64,000 nucleotides of DNA from Kitasatospora indigofera (GCF_014655955.1 NZ_BNBO01000035.1:1-64000); one strand, 5' to 3'; positions 26,141 through 35,092 are shown, counted from the first letter of the stretch. Program-made: numbers and translations. The notes: generated by a model not told the origin, from the letters alone.

Positions 26141-27358
26141 ATGACGGTGAGCAGCTCCGATCCGACCACCGCCGCCCCGGGCCGTCCGGCCCCGGCGCGC
26201 GTCATCCTGGTCAGCGGCGACGGCGGGACGGCCACCGTCGCCGCCGCCACCGCCCTGCACGCGGCCCGCCGGGGGCACCGGACCCTGCTGCTGGCCGCCG
26301 ACGACCCGCACCGCACCCTCGACTCCCTGCTCGGCACCCGCCTGAGCGCGCAACCCGTGGAGTACGCCCCCGGGCTGCGGGTCGCGCGGATCGACGAGCA
26401 GGCCGCCTTCCGGCAGGCCCTCGGCGCGGTCGGCGACCGCCTGAAGCCCGTCCTGGACCTGCTCGGCGCCGATCCGCTGGACCCGGAGGAGCTCACCGCC
26501 CTCCCCGGCACCTCCCGGCTGGCCATGCTGCGCGCCCTGCACACCTGCGACGCCGACCTGCTGGTCGTGCTCGCCCCGCCGCCCGCCGAGCTCACCGCCG
26601 TCCTCGCCCTGCCCGAGCAGCTGGAGCGCTACCTCGCCCGGCTGCTGCCGGAGCAGCGCCAGGCCGCCCGCGCGCTGCGCCCGCTGCTGGCCGCCGTGGC
26701 CGGCGTCCCGATGCCCGCCGAGTGGCTCTACGAGGCCCGGACGAAGGCGGCCGCCGCGCTGGCCGAGGTCCGGGCCGCGATCACCGCGCCGGGCACCTCG
26801 GTCCGCCTGGTGGTCGCGGCCGAGGCCGGCCCGGTGGACGAGCTGCGCCGGATCCGGGCCGGCCTCGCGCTGCACGGCCTGCGGCCCGACTCCGTGGTCG
26901 CGCACCGCGCGCTGCCGCCCGCCGCGGCCTCCTCGCCGGACCCGTGGCTCGCCGCGCTGGCCGCCCGCCAGCGCGCGCTGCTGGACGACCTGGCCGCCGA
27001 GCTGGACGTGCCGCTGCTGGTCAGCACCCTCCCCGAGGTCGCCCTGGAGGAGGTCGCCGGCCGGCTGTACGGCGACGGCGACGGCCCGGCCCCCGCCGCC
27101 CCCGCGCTCCCGGCGGTCGAGGACCGGCTGGCCGAGGAGGGCCTGCTGGTCTGGCGGATCGCCCTGCCGGGCGCCGACCGGGCCGATCTGGACCTGGTCC
27201 GGCGCGGCGACGAGCTGGTGGTCGGCATCGGTGCGTACCGTCGGATCCTGGCGCTGCCGTCCGCGCTGCGCCGCTGCACCGTCACCGGTGCGGCCCTGGC
27301 CGACGGTGTGCTCGCCGTGCGGTTCGCCCCGGACCCGGCGCTCTGGCCCCGGGGCTGA
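26141..27358 (+). CDS. ArsA/GET3-family protein with degenerate P-loop
   Basis: 405-aa protein with the ArsA-type ATPase layout and, after about residue 320, the small ArsA-associated HSP20-like beta domain (IALPGADRADLDLVRRGDEL). The expected deviant Walker A (GKGGVGKT/S) reads SGDGGTATVAAA at residues 25-36: both lysines and the final Thr/Ser of the P-loop are missing, so ATP hydrolysis is doubtful. LVVLAPPPAEL replaces the usual Walker B/switch II region. No arsenic genes nearby. Placed in an operon with SRPBCC and the DUF5304-like gene; a membrane-insertion or lipid-related partner role is possible but unproven. Confidence 0.85.
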   Translation: MTVSSSDPTTAAPGRPAPARVILVSGDGGTATVAAATALHAARRGHRTLLLAADDPHRTLDSLLGTRLSAQPVEYAPGLRVARIDEQAAFRQALGAVGDRLKPVLDLLGADPLDPEELTALPGTSRLAMLRALHTCDADLLVVLAPPPAELTAVLALPEQLERYLARLLPEQRQAARALRPLLAAVAGVPMPAEWLYEARTKAAAALAEVRAAITAPGTSVRLVVAAEAGPVDELRRIRAGLALHGLRPDSVVAHRALPPAAASSPDPWLAALAARQRALLDDLAAELDVPLLVSTLPEVALEEVAGRLYGDGDGPAPAAPALPAVEDRLAEEGLLVWRIALPGADRADLDLVRRGDELVVGIGAYRRILALPSALRRCTVTGAALADGVLAVRFAPDPALWPRG

Positions 27359-27425
27359 GCGGCGGATTCCGGTAGCGTCGAGGGAGGCGGCCGCGGGTGC
27401 GGCCGCAGCTGAGGAGGCGCCCGCG

Positions 27426-27926
27426 ATGACCACTGCCGACGACCGGACCGCCCGGCCCGCCGACGAGAGCGCCGGTGCCACGAGCCCCGGCGGAGGGCGC
27501 CCCGGCGACAGCGACGGCACGGAGGCCGGGCCCGGCCGGGGCGAGCGGCAGGACGCCGGGAAGGAGCATCCGTTCGGGCCGGAGCTGGGTCTGCTGGTGG
27601 AGGAGGTCCGGCGCCTCGCCAAGGCCGTCGGCGAGAAGGCGGAGGAGGCCGGCCTGCCGCAGTTCGCGGCGGCGGCCCTCGGTTCGCTGGGATCGCTCGC
27701 CCCGGGCGGCGCCGCGGGCTCGCTGGGAACGCTCTCCGAGCTGCCGGGCGTCCTTCGCGCGAAGCACCCCGAAGTGTACGGGCATCTCTCCGCGGCCGGG
27801 GGCGAACTGCTCGCCGCCTATCGGGCCGCTGTCTCCGGGCATGAACGCCGGTGGACGGCGGGAGGCAGTACCGAGAGTGAGCACATTGACCTCGACACGC
27901 CTGACGGACCGTCCGACAAGGAGTGA
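27426..27926 (+). CDS. DUF5304-like acidic protein, unknown function
   Basis: 166-aa protein with a disordered charged N-terminus (about 1-50), a central helix (ELGLLVEEVRRLAKAVGEKAEEAG), a Gly/Ser/Ala-rich middle and an acidic tail. No catalytic motif seen. Start ATG 27426 with GAGGAGGCG upstream; 67 nt after the ArsA-like gene, so probably third in that operon. The family is actinobacterial. Confidence 0.75.
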   Translation: MTTADDRTARPADESAGATSPGGGRPGDSDGTEAGPGRGERQDAGKEHPFGPELGLLVEEVRRLAKAVGEKAEEAGLPQFAAAALGSLGSLAPGGAAGSLGTLSELPGVLRAKHPEVYGHLSAAGGELLAAYRAAVSGHERRWTAGGSTESEHIDLDTPDGPSDKE

Positions 27927-28119
27927 ATCGCCAGGTCAGGCACGGTTACTCAGGGCGGACGGGAGCTGACGCAGCGATTCGAAACGTACGACTTTTGAAA
28001 GCGGACAGCCATGTTCCCGCGGGATTGCTTTCGGATAATGTAGGCGCCGGTGTGTACGGGAGCAGGTTTGGACGGTACCTTTCCGTCCAGCGGGAACGAG
28101 ATGAATAGCTGAGGGACAC

Positions 28120-29064
28120 ATGGCTCTGACCATCGGCGTCGATGTCGGCGGTACCAAGATTGCGGCCGGCGTGGTCGACGAGGCAGGCGAGATCCTGGCC
28201 CGGACCCGGGTACCCACCCCGGCCGACCCCCAGTGGGCGGTCGATGCCATCGCACAGGCAGTACGCGAGCTCAAGGAACTGCACCCGGACGTGACGGCGG
28301 TGGGCGTAGGGGCCCCCGGCTTCGTCGACCGGGACCGCTCCACGGTGATCTTCGCGCCCAACATCGACTGGGAGAACGAACCGCTCAAGGCCCGGATCGA
28401 GGAACTCACCGGCCTTGAGACGGTCGTCGAGAACGACGCCAACTGCGCGGCCTGGGCCGAGTTCCGGTTCGGCGCGGCGGCGGCCCACTCCGACATGGTG
28501 CTGATCACCGTCGGTACCGGCATCGGCGGCGGCATCGTCCTGGACGGCCGCCTGCACCGCGGCCGGTTCGGCGTGGCCGGCGAGATCGGCCACCTCAACA
28601 TGGTCCCCGACGGCGTGCTCTGCGGCTGCGGCGGCAAGGGCTGCTGGGAGCAGTACGGCTCCGGCCGCGCGCTGCGCCGCTACGGCCGCGAGAAGGCCGC
28701 CGCCGACCCGGTGCGCGGCAAGCGGATGCTGGAGCTCAACGACGGCGTCGCCGAGACCATCCGGGGCATCCACATCACCGAGGCGGCCGAGGACGGCGAC
28801 CCGCTGGCCCTGGAGTGCTACGACGAGCTGGCCGACTGGCTCGGCCGCGGCATGGCCGATCTCGCCGCCCTCTTCGACCCGGGCGTCTTCGTGCTCGGCG
28901 GCGGTGTCTCCGACTCCGGCCGGCTGCTGCTCGACCCGGTCGCCAAGGCCTTCCAGCGCTACCTCACCGGCGGCGTCCACCGCCCGCGTGCCGAGGTCGT
29001 GCTGGCCTCGATGGGTTCGGCCGCCGGCATCGCCGGCGCGGGCGACCTGGCCCGCACCGTCTGA
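28120..29064 (+). CDS. glkA: ROK-family glucokinase
   Basis: 314-aa glucose kinase (ATP-dependent), central to carbon catabolite repression in Streptomyces. ATP site GVDVGGTKIAAGVVDE at the N-terminus, sugar-binding ENDANCAAWAE with catalytic Asp, and ROK signature with zinc ligands ILDG... through CGCGGKGCWEQYGSG. Length matches S. coelicolor GlkA (about 317). ATG start with GAGGGA upstream. The 193 bp before it is AT-richer (GGATAATGT at about 28033-28041) and probably holds the promoter. Strong terminator at 29115. Confidence 0.96.
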   Translation: MALTIGVDVGGTKIAAGVVDEAGEILARTRVPTPADPQWAVDAIAQAVRELKELHPDVTAVGVGAPGFVDRDRSTVIFAPNIDWENEPLKARIEELTGLETVVENDANCAAWAEFRFGAAAAHSDMVLITVGTGIGGGIVLDGRLHRGRFGVAGEIGHLNMVPDGVLCGCGGKGCWEQYGSGRALRRYGREKAAADPVRGKRMLELNDGVAETIRGIHITEAAEDGDPLALECYDELADWLGRGMADLAALFDPGVFVLGGGVSDSGRLLLDPVAKAFQRYLTGGVHRPRAEVVLASMGSAAGIAGAGDLARTV

Positions 29065-29114
29065 CCCGCACCACTCGCCCGGTCGGCCCGTACGACCCGG
29101 TTCGCTTGCTCCGC

Positions 29115-29157
29115 CGACGGCGGGGCGGGGAGGCCCTCACCCCCCGCCCCGCCGTCG
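29115..29157 (+). terminator. Terminator after glkA
   Basis: Perfect 16-bp arms CGACGGCGGGGCGGGG (29115-29130) and complement (29142-29157), 11-nt loop. Confidence 0.8.
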
Positions 29158-29281
29158 CGGCGTTCTCCGGCCCGCCGGCCCTGCCGCCCGGCCACCGCGT
29201 GCCGGGCACCCGCCCCGCCGTCGTGGTGTTCCTGCCCCGCGCGGACGGGCGGCGGGCCTATCGTGGCCGGTGGACCGCCCG

Positions 29282-29306
29282 AGGGCCTGTCCGCCGGACA
29301 GGCCCT
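29282..29306 (+). promoter_or_regulatory. 11-bp leader hairpin directly upstream of an RBS
   Basis: AGGGCCTGTCC (29282-29292), loop GCC, GGACAGGCCCT (29296-29306). It ends five bases before the AGGAGGGG ribosome-binding site of the gene at 29328. It could be an operator, a translational element or a weak terminator. Confidence 0.5.
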
Positions 29307-29327
29307 GGCGCAGGAGGGGACGACACC

Positions 29328-30131
29328 GTGACCGACCAGCCCCGGAGCCCCGGGCCGCCGCACCCGGCCCGTCCCGCCCCGCCGGCGCTCCCGCCCTCCG
29401 GGCCGGGGCCGGACGGCGGCCACCGGGTACGCCTGCTCAGCTACAACATCCGCTCGCTGCGCGACGACCGGCGGGCCCTGGCCCGGGTCGTCCGGGCCTG
29501 CGAGCCGGACGTGGTCTGCGTCCAGGAGTCCCCGCGCTACTGGCGGCCCGGCGGCCAGGCGGCCTGGCTGGCCCGGCACACCGGTACGGAGATCCTCTCC
29601 GGCGGCGGGCGGGTGGCGGCCGGTCCGCTGCTGCTCGGCCGCCCCGGCCTCGACGTCCTCGCCGTCCGGGACCGGCTGCTGCCCAAGACCCGCGGCCTGC
29701 ACGCCCGCGGGTTCGCGACCGCCGTGCTCCGGGCCGGCGGCAGCGCGCCCTTCTCGGTCACCAGCTGCCACCTCAGCCTGGACCCCGCGGAGCGGTACAC
29801 CCAGTTCGAGCTGCTGCCCGGGCAGATCGCGCCGGGGGAGCACGGGGTGATCGCCGGCGACTTCAACGAGCACCCCGACGGCCCCGGCTGGCAGCTGCTC
29901 GCCGGGCGCTTCCAGGACGGTCATCCGACCGCGCCCTGGGGCGGCACCTTCACCTCCGTCCCGGACAACCCCTACCAGCGGATCGACGCGGTCTTCGCGA
30001 CACCCGGCGTCCGGGTCCTCGCCTGCGGCGTCCCGCACGGCCTGCCCGGGGTCGGCGGGGCCGACCTGCGGGCCGCCACCGACCACCTGCCGGTGCTCGC
30101 TGTCCTGGAGATCCCGGCGCCGGCCGGCTGA
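29328..30131 (+). CDS. Endonuclease/exonuclease/phosphatase-family protein
   Basis: 267-aa EEP-fold hydrolase. After a Pro-rich 35-residue N-terminus it has LLSYNIRSLRDD (metal/Asn), CVQESPRYW (catalytic Glu), VTSCHLSLDP (His), VIAGDFNEHPDGPGW (Asp-x-Asn), IDAVFATPG and TDHLPVLAVL (Asp-His). All EEP residues are intact. No signal peptide. Substrate could be DNA, phosphoinositide or another phosphodiester. GTG start at 29328 with an excellent AGGAGG; this excludes a longer reading. Next to glkA without co-transcription (terminator between). Confidence 0.88.
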   Translation: MTDQPRSPGPPHPARPAPPALPPSGPGPDGGHRVRLLSYNIRSLRDDRRALARVVRACEPDVVCVQESPRYWRPGGQAAWLARHTGTEILSGGGRVAAGPLLLGRPGLDVLAVRDRLLPKTRGLHARGFATAVLRAGGSAPFSVTSCHLSLDPAERYTQFELLPGQIAPGEHGVIAGDFNEHPDGPGWQLLAGRFQDGHPTAPWGGTFTSVPDNPYQRIDAVFATPGVRVLACGVPHGLPGVGGADLRAATDHLPVLAVLEIPAPAG

Positions 30132-30168
30132 CCGTGGGCGGGCCGGCGGTCGTCGACGCCGCCGGCGG

Positions 30169-30867
30169 TCACGTCCGGGGGAGCGGGCCGCCGGCCGTCG
30201 CGTCCGGGGGCGGGCCGGCTCGGTGGATGTCCGCGCCGACGATCACGCCGCCGCGCACGGTGCAGGTCCCGGTGAAGACCCGGTGGCTGCCGTCGGTCTG
30301 CACGGCGTCCAGGACGACGCCGACCACCGGGCCGTTCACCGTCGTCACGGTGACGTCGTCCCGCGTGGTCGAGGCGAAGCCCGCCCTGAAGTCCTGGTAC
30401 GAGGAGCCGAGGTTCCTGCCGCCCAGGGCCCAGGCGGCCGGGTAGTCCTTGGCGTTCAGGGCGGCGAAGTACGCCTCGACGGCCGCCCGGGCGTCCGCGG
30501 CGGCCGGGCCGGCGGCCGGGGAGGCCGGTGGGGTGGTCCCCGAGGGGGCGCCGGTGTCCCGCGGGGCCGTGGTCGCCTGCGAGCTCCTCGCCGCCGGGTC
30601 CACCCGCCACCGCCCGGTGGCGTCCGCGAAGCCGGAGTCCAGGGTGAACCGGACCTTCGCCAGGGTGGAGTCGGCCGGCAGCTGGAAGGAGACGAACCCC
30701 AGGGCGGTGTCCCCGGGAGCGATGGTGACGTGGGCGGGGAAGGCCGGCCCCGCCAGGGTGGTGACGAAGATGTCGGCGTTGAACCCCTGGCCCTGGCCGT
30801 CGATCACCTGGGCGCCGTTGGACGGAGCCAGCAGCGAAACCGCGCGGACGGCAGGGGTGGCACGCAT
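30169..30867 (-). CDS. Unknown protein: DUF4352-like remnant plus NTF2-like domain
   Basis: 232-aa product. Residues about 1-85 resemble the second half of a DUF4352/telobox immunoglobulin-like domain (PGDTALGFVSFQLPADSTLAKVRF...), a Thr/Ala/Pro linker follows, and the C-terminal 95 residues (VEAYFAALNAKDYPAAWALGG) look NTF2-like. Such proteins are usually lipoproteins, but no signal peptide or lipobox is seen here, so the N-terminus may be lost or the start may be wrong. ATG at 30867 with GGGAGG upstream. It overlaps no neighbour. Treated as a real gene with low functional certainty. Confidence 0.6.
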   Translation of the reverse strand: MRATPAVRAVSLLAPSNGAQVIDGQGQGFNADIFVTTLAGPAFPAHVTIAPGDTALGFVSFQLPADSTLAKVRFTLDSGFADATGRWRVDPAARSSQATTAPRDTGAPSGTTPPASPAAGPAAADARAAVEAYFAALNAKDYPAAWALGGRNLGSSYQDFRAGFASTTRDDVTVTTVNGPVVGVVLDAVQTDGSHRVFTGTCTVRGGVIVGADIHRAGPPPDATAGGPLPRT

Positions 30868-31075
30868 GGGCCGTCGCCTCCCGGAGGAGCCGGAACCGGG
30901 CGGACACCCGGCCCCACCACCGTAGGCGGGGCCCGCCCGCCCGCGCGCCCGGACGGGTGCCCCGGCGCGGACCGCCCCCTCCGCACGGACCGCTCCCGGC
31001 CAGCACCGCCCGGCCTGCGTCCGGCCGCCGTCCGGCCGCACGGAACGCCCGGCTCAGGGACGACCGCGCCCGGGG

Positions 31076-31852
31076 TCAGACGACCGCGCCGCCGGTCGGG
31101 TCCTCGGGCTCGTCCTCGTCGCGGTCCTTCATCCGGACGACCAGGGTGACGAAGCCGCCGAGGAAGGCCGTGACGCCGACCCAGGCCGGCCACCCGGCGA
31201 CCTCCTGCCAGAACACGGCGTCGAAGAGCAGCAGCGCCGGGCCGCCGAGGACGGCGAGCCAGGCGAACTTGGCGGTGACGTCGGCCTCGGGGAGCGGCGG
31301 CGGCTCCGGCGGCACGAAGTGGCCCTCGTCCGGGTCCTCGGCGGCCTCGTAGTCGCGCGGGCCGGCGGCCGGGACGACCGGCTGGGCGGGCCGGGGGCGC
31401 GGCTGCGGGGCCAGGTCGGCGAGGTCGGCGGTGGCGCTCGCCGTTCCGCTCCGCGACTCGCCCCGGCCGCGCAGGTTCTCGCTCTCGGGCCAGTCCGGGC
31501 TGTTCAGGCCGGCGGGCTCGTCGAACTGCGCGACCAGGGCGGCGAAGATCTCGTCCTGCTCGGCCTGGCTGCGCTCGGGCACCCGGCGGGCCGGCGGCGC
31601 CGCGCCCGCCTCGGTACCGGCCGCGCCGGAGGCACCGCCGGCGCCCGGGGCAGCAGGACCGCCCGGGGCTCCGGGGCCGCCGGTGGCCACCGTCCCGCTG
31701 CCCGCGGCCGTGCCGCCGACAGGTTCGGCGGCCGGACCCCCGGTGTCGTCACCGGCCTCCGGGCGCGCGTCCGCCGGCTCCTCGGCCGCCTTCTTCAGAC
31801 CGTCCTCGCGGGGCGGCTCGTCCTCGCTGCCCGCCGTGCTGCTCTCGTGCAC
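31076..31852 (-). CDS. Membrane protein with long disordered cytoplasmic N-terminus
   Basis: 258-aa protein. Residues 1-175 are acidic, Pro/Gly/Ala-rich and low complexity, with a more conserved EQDEIFAALVAQFDEPAG segment near 95. Two helices follow (TAKFAWLAVLGGPALLLFDAVFW and GWPAWVGVTAFLGGFVTLVVRM) and a charged tail. GTG start; begins 10 nt after the esterase stop, so an operon with it. Function unknown; orthologues sit beside the esterase in streptomycetes. Confidence 0.8.
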   Translation of the reverse strand: MHESSTAGSEDEPPREDGLKKAAEEPADARPEAGDDTGGPAAEPVGGTAAGSGTVATGGPGAPGGPAAPGAGGASGAAGTEAGAAPPARRVPERSQAEQDEIFAALVAQFDEPAGLNSPDWPESENLRGRGESRSGTASATADLADLAPQPRPRPAQPVVPAAGPRDYEAAEDPDEGHFVPPEPPPLPEADVTAKFAWLAVLGGPALLLFDAVFWQEVAGWPAWVGVTAFLGGFVTLVVRMKDRDEDEPEDPTGGAVV

Positions 31853-31862
31853 TTCCGGCCCT

Positions 31863-32657
31863 TCAGCCTTGGTGATCGTCGGATTCGACCCGGGTGGCGC
31901 CCGTCGCGAGCGACGGGGCCAGCCGTCGGATGAAGTCCAGACTCGCCCCGAATATTTCCGCCGCGTCGTGGTCCAGCGTCGCGACGTGGAAACTGCGTTC
32001 GCACAGTCGCTCCGTCACGTCGGTCGAGGATATCCGGGCGAGGACCAGTTCCGAGTTGGCCGGCGAGACCACGTGGTCCTGCGGGCTGTGGAGGAGCAGC
32101 ACCGGCCGGCGCACCTGCGGGAGCCTGGCCTGGACGTCCTTCCACAGCAGGGACAGCGACCAGGCTGCGTGCAGCGGGGTGCGGTCGTAGCCGACCTCGC
32201 GGGAGCCCTCCAGCGCGATGTCGTTCGCCACCCCGGGCAGGCTCGGCAGCACGTGCCGCAGCACCGGGAGCAGCACGCTCGCGGGGTTGTCCGAGCGCAC
32301 CGACGGGTTGACCAGCACCAGGCCGGCGACCGCCTCGCCGTGCACGGCCGTCAGCCGCAGGGCGAGCGCGCCGCCCATCGACAGGGCGAGCACGAAGACC
32401 TGCTCGCAGCTCTCGCGAAGCGCCAGGAACTCCCGCTCGACCTCGGCGTACCAGTCCTCCCAGCGGGTGACCTGCATGTCCTGCCAGCGGGTGCCGTGCC
32501 CGGGCAGCAGCGGCAGGGAGACCGTCAGGCCGGCCTCGACGAGGTGGTCCGCCCACGGGCGCAGCGACTGCGGCGAGCCGGTGAAGCCGTGGCAGAGCAG
32601 GACGCCGACCGGGCCGCCCCGGTGGTGGAAAGGCTCGGCACCGGGCAGCAGCGGCAT
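31863..32657 (-). CDS. Alpha/beta-hydrolase, carboxylesterase/monoacylglycerol lipase type
   Basis: 264-aa cytoplasmic esterase. Oxyanion motif CHGFTGSPQSLRPW near residue 22, nucleophile Ser in ALSMGGALAL (about residue 95), Asp in SPQDHVV, His in SFHVATLDHD. Closest in layout to Est30-type carboxylesterases. ATG with AAGGAG upstream. Divergent from plsC, suggesting membrane-lipid turnover, but the substrate is not evident. Confidence 0.9.
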   Translation of the reverse strand: MPLLPGAEPFHHRGGPVGVLLCHGFTGSPQSLRPWADHLVEAGLTVSLPLLPGHGTRWQDMQVTRWEDWYAEVEREFLALRESCEQVFVLALSMGGALALRLTAVHGEAVAGLVLVNPSVRSDNPASVLLPVLRHVLPSLPGVANDIALEGSREVGYDRTPLHAAWSLSLLWKDVQARLPQVRRPVLLLHSPQDHVVSPANSELVLARISSTDVTERLCERSFHVATLDHDAAEIFGASLDFIRRLAPSLATGATRVESDDHQG

Positions 32658-32865
32658 GGGTGGGGGCTCCTTCGCGTTCGCGGGGGCGGGGCGACCGCGC
32701 GCGGGTGGCCCGGGCGGGAGCGCTGGAGCCGCATCGTCCCACGCGTCGGGGCGGCTCGTACACCCCGCCGGAACGCCCTCCGCGTCCGGCCGGGGCGGGG
32801 CGGCGGCGCCGGGGAGGGCCGCTGGGCATTAGGATCGACCGGTCCGCTAAACAGGAGGCCCGGCG

Positions 32866-33774
32866 TTGTTCTACCGACTGATGAAGATGATCGTCGCGCC
32901 ATTGCTACGGATCTTCTTCCGGCCGTGGATGGAGGGGGCGGAGAACATCCCCGAAGAGGGTGCCGCGATCATCGCGAGCAACCACCTCTCCTTCTCGGAC
33001 TCCTTCTTCCTGCCCGCACTCATGAAGCGCCGGGTGACGTTCATCGCCAAGGCGGAGTACTTCAACACCCCCGGGGTGAAGGGCAAGCTGACCGCGGCCT
33101 TCTTCAAGGGCGTCGGCCAGCTCCCGGTGGACCGCTCGGGCGTCCGCGGCGCCGGCGAGGCGGCGATCCGCAGCGCCGTCGCGGTGATCGAGCGCGGCGA
33201 ACTCTTCGGCGTCTACCCCGAGGGCACCCGCTCGCCCGACGGCAAGCTGTACCGGGGCAAGGTCGGCGGCCTGGCCCGGGTCGCACTGGCGACCGGCGCA
33301 CCGGTGATCCCGGTGGCCATGATCGACACCGAGAAGGTGCAGCCGCCCGGCCAGGTGGTCCCCAACTTCGGCATCCGTCCCGGCATCCGGATCGGCCGCC
33401 CGCTCGACTTCTCCCGCTACCAGGGGATGGAGAACGACCGGTTCATCCTGCGCTCGGTGACGGACGAGGTGATGTACGAGATCATGCGCCTCTCCGGCCA
33501 GGAGTACGTGGACATCTACGCGACCGCCGCCAAGCGGCAGATCGCCGACGACAAGAAGCGCACCGACGCCGACCGCAAGGCCGCCCAGAAGGCCGAGCAG
33601 GCCGCGCTGAAGGCGGAGAAGGCCGAGGCGGAGAAGGCGGCGGCCGAGCAGGCGGCGGCGGAGCAGGCGGCGGCGGAGCAGGCCGAGGCCGAGAAGGCGG
33701 CGGCCGGGCAGGCCGGGCCGGAGGCCGCCCGGCAGCAGAAGGCCGACGACGAGAAGGACAGCGGTCAGGCCTAG
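32866..33774 (+). CDS. plsC: 1-acyl-sn-glycerol-3-phosphate acyltransferase with Ala/Glu/Lys tail
   Basis: 302-aa lysophosphatidic acid acyltransferase making phosphatidic acid at the membrane. Motif I SNHLSFSDSFF (NHx4D), motif III EGTRSPDG, motif IV GAPVIPVAMI. N-terminal amphipathic segment FYRLMKMIVAPLLRIFF. Residues about 228-302 are an Ala/Glu/Lys coiled-coil tail with a repeated AAAEQ unit, absent from E. coli PlsC. TTG start, fixed by AGGAGG seven bases upstream. Corresponds to Rv2182c in the mycobacterial block. A -10 TAGGAT is at 32830-32835. Confidence 0.92.
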   Translation: MFYRLMKMIVAPLLRIFFRPWMEGAENIPEEGAAIIASNHLSFSDSFFLPALMKRRVTFIAKAEYFNTPGVKGKLTAAFFKGVGQLPVDRSGVRGAGEAAIRSAVAVIERGELFGVYPEGTRSPDGKLYRGKVGGLARVALATGAPVIPVAMIDTEKVQPPGQVVPNFGIRPGIRIGRPLDFSRYQGMENDRFILRSVTDEVMYEIMRLSGQEYVDIYATAAKRQIADDKKRTDADRKAAQKAEQAALKAEKAEAEKAAAEQAAAEQAAAEQAEAEKAAAGQAGPEAARQQKADDEKDSGQA

Positions 33775-33808
33775 GCCTGGTCCGACCGCCACCGCCAGGG
33801 GAGGGCTC

Positions 33809-35092
33809 ATGACGGACGGCAGCGGCGGTCCCGGCGCCGACGGCGGCAGCGGACCGGGACCGGGTACGGGCACCGCGGTCGCGCGGCCCGCCGCCGGCCC
33901 GGTCGCGGGTTTCGGCGGCTTCGGCGGCCCGACCGGTGTCGGCGGCACGCTGGCGGCCGGCGGGATGTCCGTCGAGCTGCCGCTCTGGCGCGCCATCTCG
34001 TACTTCCGGGTGCTGGCGCTGGGCTACGCGCTGCTGCGCTACCTCAACTCCTACGACGACTTCCTGCACCCCGTCGCCGGCTGGATCTACCTGGGCGCCC
34101 TGACCCTGTGGACGCTCGCGACCATCCGCTCCTTCGCCGGCCCGCAGCGGTGCACCTGGTACGTGCTGGGCACCGACCTGGCACTCACCCTGACCGGCGT
34201 GGTGATGAGCGGCATCGTCGACGACCCGGCCCGGGTCCAGGCCGGCGCGCCCACCCTGCCCACCATCTGGGCGGCCGGCACCGTGCTCGGCTTCGCCGCC
34301 AAGGGCGGCTGGCGCCCGGCGGCCTTCGCGGGCACCCTGATCGGGGTCGCGAACATCTTCGGCCACGGCGGTTTCACCGGCGACAACGTCCACAACATCG
34401 TGCTGCTGATGGTGGCCGGCTGCGCCATCGGGTACGTGATCGAGCTGGCCCGCGCCAGCGAGGCCGCGCTCACCCGGGCCCTCCAGGTGGAGTCGGCCAC
34501 CCGGGAGCGCGAGCGGCTCTCCCGGGACATCCACGACGGCGTGCTGCAGGTGCTGGCGCTGGTCCAGCGGCGGGGCGGCGAGCAGACGGCCGGGAACGCG
34601 CCGGGGCTGGCCGAGCTCGGCCGGCTGGCCGGCGAGCAGGAGCGCGCCCTGCGCGCGCTGATGACCGGCGGGCCGCTGCCGCACCAGGGCGCGGCCGAGC
34701 CGGCGGACCTGCGCACCCTGGTCACCCCGTACGCCGGCGAGCGGGTCACCGTCTCCGCCCCGGGCACGCCGGTGCTGCTGCCGGGGCCGGTGGCCGGCGA
34801 ACTGGCCGCCGCCGTCGGCGCGGCCGTGGACAACGTGCACCGGCACGCCGGCCCCGGCGCCCGGGCCTGGATCCTGGTCGAGGACGAGCCGGACGCGGTC
34901 ACCGTCAGCATCCGCGACGACGGGCCCGGCTTCGCGGCGGGCCGGCTGGGCGAGGCCGAGCGCAGCGGGCGCCTCGGCGTCTCGCAGTCGATCCGGGGCC
35001 GGCTGCTGGACCTCGGCGGCAGCGCCGAGCTGTACTCGGTGCCGGGCGAGGGCGTCGAGGTCGAACTGCGGGTCCCCAGGGAGGGAGCATGA
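33809..35092 (+). CDS. macS: MacS-type sensor histidine kinase
   Basis: 427-aa membrane kinase. A Gly-rich N-terminus is followed by about six helices (about 60-225), then HisKA_3 with phospho-acceptor His in RLSRDIHDGVLQVLALV and a HATPase domain with N-box VDNVHRHAG, G1 IRDDGPGFAAG and G2 GRLGVSQSIRGRLLDLGG. Architecture and coupling with a NarL-type regulator match MacS of the morphogenesis-linked MacRS system (SCO2121 in S. coelicolor). ATG with GGGAGGG upstream. The stop overlaps macR (ATGA). Confidence 0.92.
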   Translation: MTDGSGGPGADGGSGPGPGTGTAVARPAAGPVAGFGGFGGPTGVGGTLAAGGMSVELPLWRAISYFRVLALGYALLRYLNSYDDFLHPVAGWIYLGALTLWTLATIRSFAGPQRCTWYVLGTDLALTLTGVVMSGIVDDPARVQAGAPTLPTIWAAGTVLGFAAKGGWRPAAFAGTLIGVANIFGHGGFTGDNVHNIVLLMVAGCAIGYVIELARASEAALTRALQVESATRERERLSRDIHDGVLQVLALVQRRGGEQTAGNAPGLAELGRLAGEQERALRALMTGGPLPHQGAAEPADLRTLVTPYAGERVTVSAPGTPVLLPGPVAGELAAAVGAAVDNVHRHAGPGARAWILVEDEPDAVTVSIRDDGPGFAAGRLGEAERSGRLGVSQSIRGRLLDLGGSAELYSVPGEGVEVELRVPREGA

